Assembly: GCA_013816485.1 (NCBI GenBank)
Contig: JACDEI010000005.1
Coordinates: forward strand, 62,001 to 126,000
Length of the DNA stretch: 64,000 nt
Reading direction: 5' to 3'
Source of the DNA: Planctomycetota bacterium
GTDB taxonomy: Bacteria; Planctomycetota; UBA11346
Below the pieces are notes generated by a model. It was not told where the DNA came from. It did not search any database and saw only the letters and a program-made list of their open reading frames with translations. The translations under genes and the position numbers were made by a program. Within the stretch, counting starts at the first letter, position 1. Every line of letters begins with the position of its first letter. This document shows positions 61,649 through 64,000 of this stretch, piece by piece.

Positions 61649-64000
61649 ATGACCAACGTTCCCCACGGTTCCACCGGCCATTCCTGCGATGCGCTGTGCC
61701 CACACCACGGCGGCGTGCCGATCGTCGATCCGCGTTCGGTCAGCGGGCACCTCGGCTATCGTCGTGATGAACGGGCGAAGAAGTTCCCGTACCTGGCGGC
61801 GCTGCAGGAACGCGTGCTGATCTACGACGGCGGCTTCGGCACCGAGTTGTTCAAGTTCGATCTCAACCCAGGTGATATCGGCAGCGGTGCGCAAGACGGC
61901 TGCGTCGAACTCATCCACTACACCCGCCCAGAAATCGCCCCGTCGATCCACCGTAAGTATTTCGCCGCTGGCGCCGACGTGGTGGAGACCCACTCGTTCA
62001 ACGCCCAGCCGCATTCGTTGGCGGAGTTCGGCATCGGTGAAAAAGCCGAGGAATTAGCGGAACTCGCAGCTCGTGCTGGTCGCGTTGCGGCAGACGACTA
62101 CTCGACCAAGGAACGTCCACGTTTCGTCGCCGGCGCGCTCGGCTCCGGCACTAAGATGCCGTCGCTCAACCTGATCTCGTTCGATAAGCTGTTCGAGAGC
62201 TACCGCGTCGGCGCACGTGGATTGCTCAAGGGCGGCGCGGACCTCATCCTGATTGAGACCTCGCAGGACATCCTGCAAGTGAAGTGCGCGGTGCTGGCCG
62301 CGCGTCAGGCGATGGCAGACGTCGGTCGTGAAGTGCCGATCCAGGCGCAGGTGACGATCGAAACCACCGGCACCATGCTCGCCGGTACTGACATCGCTGG
62401 CGCACTGGTGGCGCTCGAAGCGATGCCGATCGACATCATCGGACTGAACTGCGCGACCGGTCCCGACCTGATGGATAGCCACATCCGCTACCTGGCGGAA
62501 CACGCCACGCGCTGGGTGTCGTGCCTGCCGAATGCCGGTTTGCCACGCAACGTCGGCGGCAAGGCGGTTTATGATCTGACGCCGGCGGAGCTGGCGAAGT
62601 GGCATCAGAAATTCGTCAACTCCTACGGCGTTAATCTGATCGGCGGCTGCTGCGGCACGACGCCGGATCATATCAAGGCCGTGGCTGACGTGCTGCACGG
62701 CGCGCAGCCTGGGCATAAGCGCCGCAGCGATTCTCCGGCGCAACTGTCATCGCTCTACAGCGCGACCACGCTGAAGCAGGACACCGGCATCCTGATCATC
62801 GGTGAACGCACCAATTCCACCGGCTCCAAGGCATTCCGCGAACTGCTCTTCAAGGACGACTGGGACGGCATGGTGCACATGGCGCAGGAGCAGGTCGCTG
62901 AAGGCGCCCACGTGCTCGACGTCTCCGTGGCCTGGACCGGCCGCGACGAGAAGCGCGACATGGACGAGGTGATGAAGCGCTTCGCCACCGCGGTGAACAT
63001 CCCGATCATGGTCGACTCGACCCAGACCGACGTGTTGGAGATCGCACTCAAACACCTCGGTGGACGCGCGATCATCAACTCGGTCAACCTGGAGGACGGC
63101 GAGGAGAAGTTCGACGTCGTCTGCAATCTTGCCCGCAAATACGGCGCGGCGCTGGTCGCCCTGACCATCGACGAGGACAAAGAGGCCGGCATGGCCAAGT
63201 CGGTCGAGCGCAAGGTCGAGATCGCCGAGCGCATCTACCGCCGCATCACTGAGCACCACGGTCTGCCGGGCTCGGGCATCCTCTTCGATCTGCTGACCTT
63301 TCCGATCACACAAGGCGATGAAGACACGCGAAAACTCGGCCTGTGGACGCTCGAAGGCATCGAGCAGGTGAAGGCGAAGTTCCCCGACGTGGGCTTCACC
63401 CTCGGCCTGTCCAACGTGTCGTTCGGCGTGAAGCCGCATGCGCGGCAGGTGCTCAACTCGGTCTACCTCGACGAAGCGATCAAACGCGGGCTGACCAGCG
63501 CCATTCTCAATGCCTCGAAGATCAAACCGGTGAATCAGATTCCTCCGGATGAACTGAAGATGGCGCTCGACGTGATCTACGATCGGCGTGAGTTCGCCGC
63601 CAACGGCGAGTGCACCTACGATCCGCTGTTCCGTTTCGTCGACCACTTCACCAAGACGGTTGGCGTGGTCGCGATGACCGCTGACGCCGAGATGGCCATG
63701 CCCATCGAAGAGCGCCTGAAGAAGCGCATCATCGACGGTAAAAAAATCGGCGTGGAGAAACACCTCGACGAGGCGCGCACGAAATACACGCCCATCCAGA
63801 TCATCAACGACATCCTGCTCGACGGCATGAAGACTGTCGGCGAGTTGTTTGGATCGGGGAAAATGCAGTTGCCGTTCGTGCTGCAATCAGCCGAGTGCAT
63901 GAAGACCAGCGTGCGTCACCTCGAACAGTTCATGGACAAGATCGAAGGTTCCCAGAAGGGCACCATGGTCCTGGCCACGGTGAAAGGTGATGTACACGAC
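61649..64000 (+). CDS. metH: Cobalamin-dependent methionine synthase, 3' end outside window
   Basis: The first 784 residues are present and the frame is open to the window end. The homocysteine domain (about 45-350) holds the zinc cysteines in GLNCATGP (Cys268) and GGCCGTT (Cys334, Cys335). The pterin-binding domain starts at IIGERTNSTGSKAF (about 383). The helical cap and the first part of the B12 domain follow, and the window ends at GDVHD, with the cobalt-ligand His783. The enzyme makes methionine from homocysteine and methyltetrahydrofolate. About 40 residues (HSCDALCPHHGG and on) precede the catalytic barrel. It forms one unit with the regulator upstream. Confidence 0.97.
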   Translation, partial: MTNVPHGSTGHSCDALCPHHGGVPIVDPRSVSGHLGYRRDERAKKFPYLAALQERVLIYDGGFGTELFKFDLNPGDIGSGAQDGCVELIHYTRPEIAPSIHRKYFAAGADVVETHSFNAQPHSLAEFGIGEKAEELAELAARAGRVAADDYSTKERPRFVAGALGSGTKMPSLNLISFDKLFESYRVGARGLLKGGADLILIETSQDILQVKCAVLAARQAMADVGREVPIQAQVTIETTGTMLAGTDIAGALVALEAMPIDIIGLNCATGPDLMDSHIRYLAEHATRWVSCLPNAGLPRNVGGKAVYDLTPAELAKWHQKFVNSYGVNLIGGCCGTTPDHIKAVADVLHGAQPGHKRRSDSPAQLSSLYSATTLKQDTGILIIGERTNSTGSKAFRELLFKDDWDGMVHMAQEQVAEGAHVLDVSVAWTGRDEKRDMDEVMKRFATAVNIPIMVDSTQTDVLEIALKHLGGRAIINSVNLEDGEEKFDVVCNLARKYGAALVALTIDEDKEAGMAKSVERKVEIAERIYRRITEHHGLPGSGILFDLLTFPITQGDEDTRKLGLWTLEGIEQVKAKFPDVGFTLGLSNVSFGVKPHARQVLNSVYLDEAIKRGLTSAILNASKIKPVNQIPPDELKMALDVIYDRREFAANGECTYDPLFRFVDHFTKTVGVVAMTADAEMAMPIEERLKKRIIDGKKIGVEKHLDEARTKYTPIQIINDILLDGMKTVGELFGSGKMQLPFVLQSAECMKTSVRHLEQFMDKIEGSQKGTMVLATVKGDVHD

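Overview
The window is a type VI secretion system (T6SS) locus from a high-GC Gram-negative bacterium. It contains a FadL-type outer-membrane porin, TssJ lipoproteins and several signal-peptide proteins. The species cannot be named from sequence alone. The mix of features suggests a PVC-type lineage (Planctomycetota or a relative), but only weakly: DUF2169/PAAR-like T6SS modules, an embedded pilin-like segment in a large exported protein, a split YeeE pair and a C-terminal cysteine sorting tail. No rRNA, tRNA, CRISPR array or insertion sequence was seen.

Layout. (1) 3-5822 (+): spike module 1, made of the end of a VgrG-like protein, a DUF2169-pentapeptide adaptor, a second pentapeptide protein, DUF3540, a DUF4150 PAAR-like tip and, overlapping it, a proteasome/HslV-like Ntn-hydrolase in the usual effector position. 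(2) 5972-9018 (+): a FadL-like porin and a 560-residue unknown protein with three hydrophobic segments. (3) 9095-24444 (-): a complete core operon, tssJ-K-L-M-B-C-hcp-tssE-F-G-H. (4) 24789-26825 (-): a secreted GH30-like glycosidase. (5) 27326-30376 (+): a lower-GC sulfur cassette with DsrE-like, metallo-beta-lactamase-rhodanese and two YeeE/YedE halves. (6) 30660-33968 (+): a second tssE-F-G. (7) 34047-40192 (-): spike module 2, with VgrG, a DUF3540-like protein, DUF2169, a PAAR-like protein, DUF2169 and a permuted papain-like candidate effector. (8) 40301-43320: a HEAT-type T6SS protein (-) divergent from a DUF2169-DUF4150 pair (+). (9) 43337-49385 (-): spike module 3, with VgrG, DUF6484, an inactivated ketosynthase-like protein, an AHH nuclease toxin and two immunity-type genes. 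(10) 49696-55821 (+): a second tssJ-K-L-M. (11) 55943-60600 (+): an exported pilin-like fusion protein, a lipoprotein, trmB and an unknown helical protein. (12) 60725-64000 (+): a SahR-like ArsR/methyltransferase regulator behind a 28-bp palindrome, followed by metH, which runs off the window.

How it works together. Set 1 encodes membrane complex, baseplate, sheath, tube and unfoldase. Set 2 encodes only membrane complex (J, K, L, M) and baseplate (E, F, G), with no second sheath, ClpV or Hcp in the window. Either the two sets share one sheath/tube supply or the missing genes lie elsewhere. Each VgrG module carries its own adaptors, tip and a different end-of-operon cargo gene, so the locus looks like one launcher platform with exchangeable spikes. 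Five short intergenic elements built from 7-bp units, mostly in inverted arrangement, sit only between T6SS genes.
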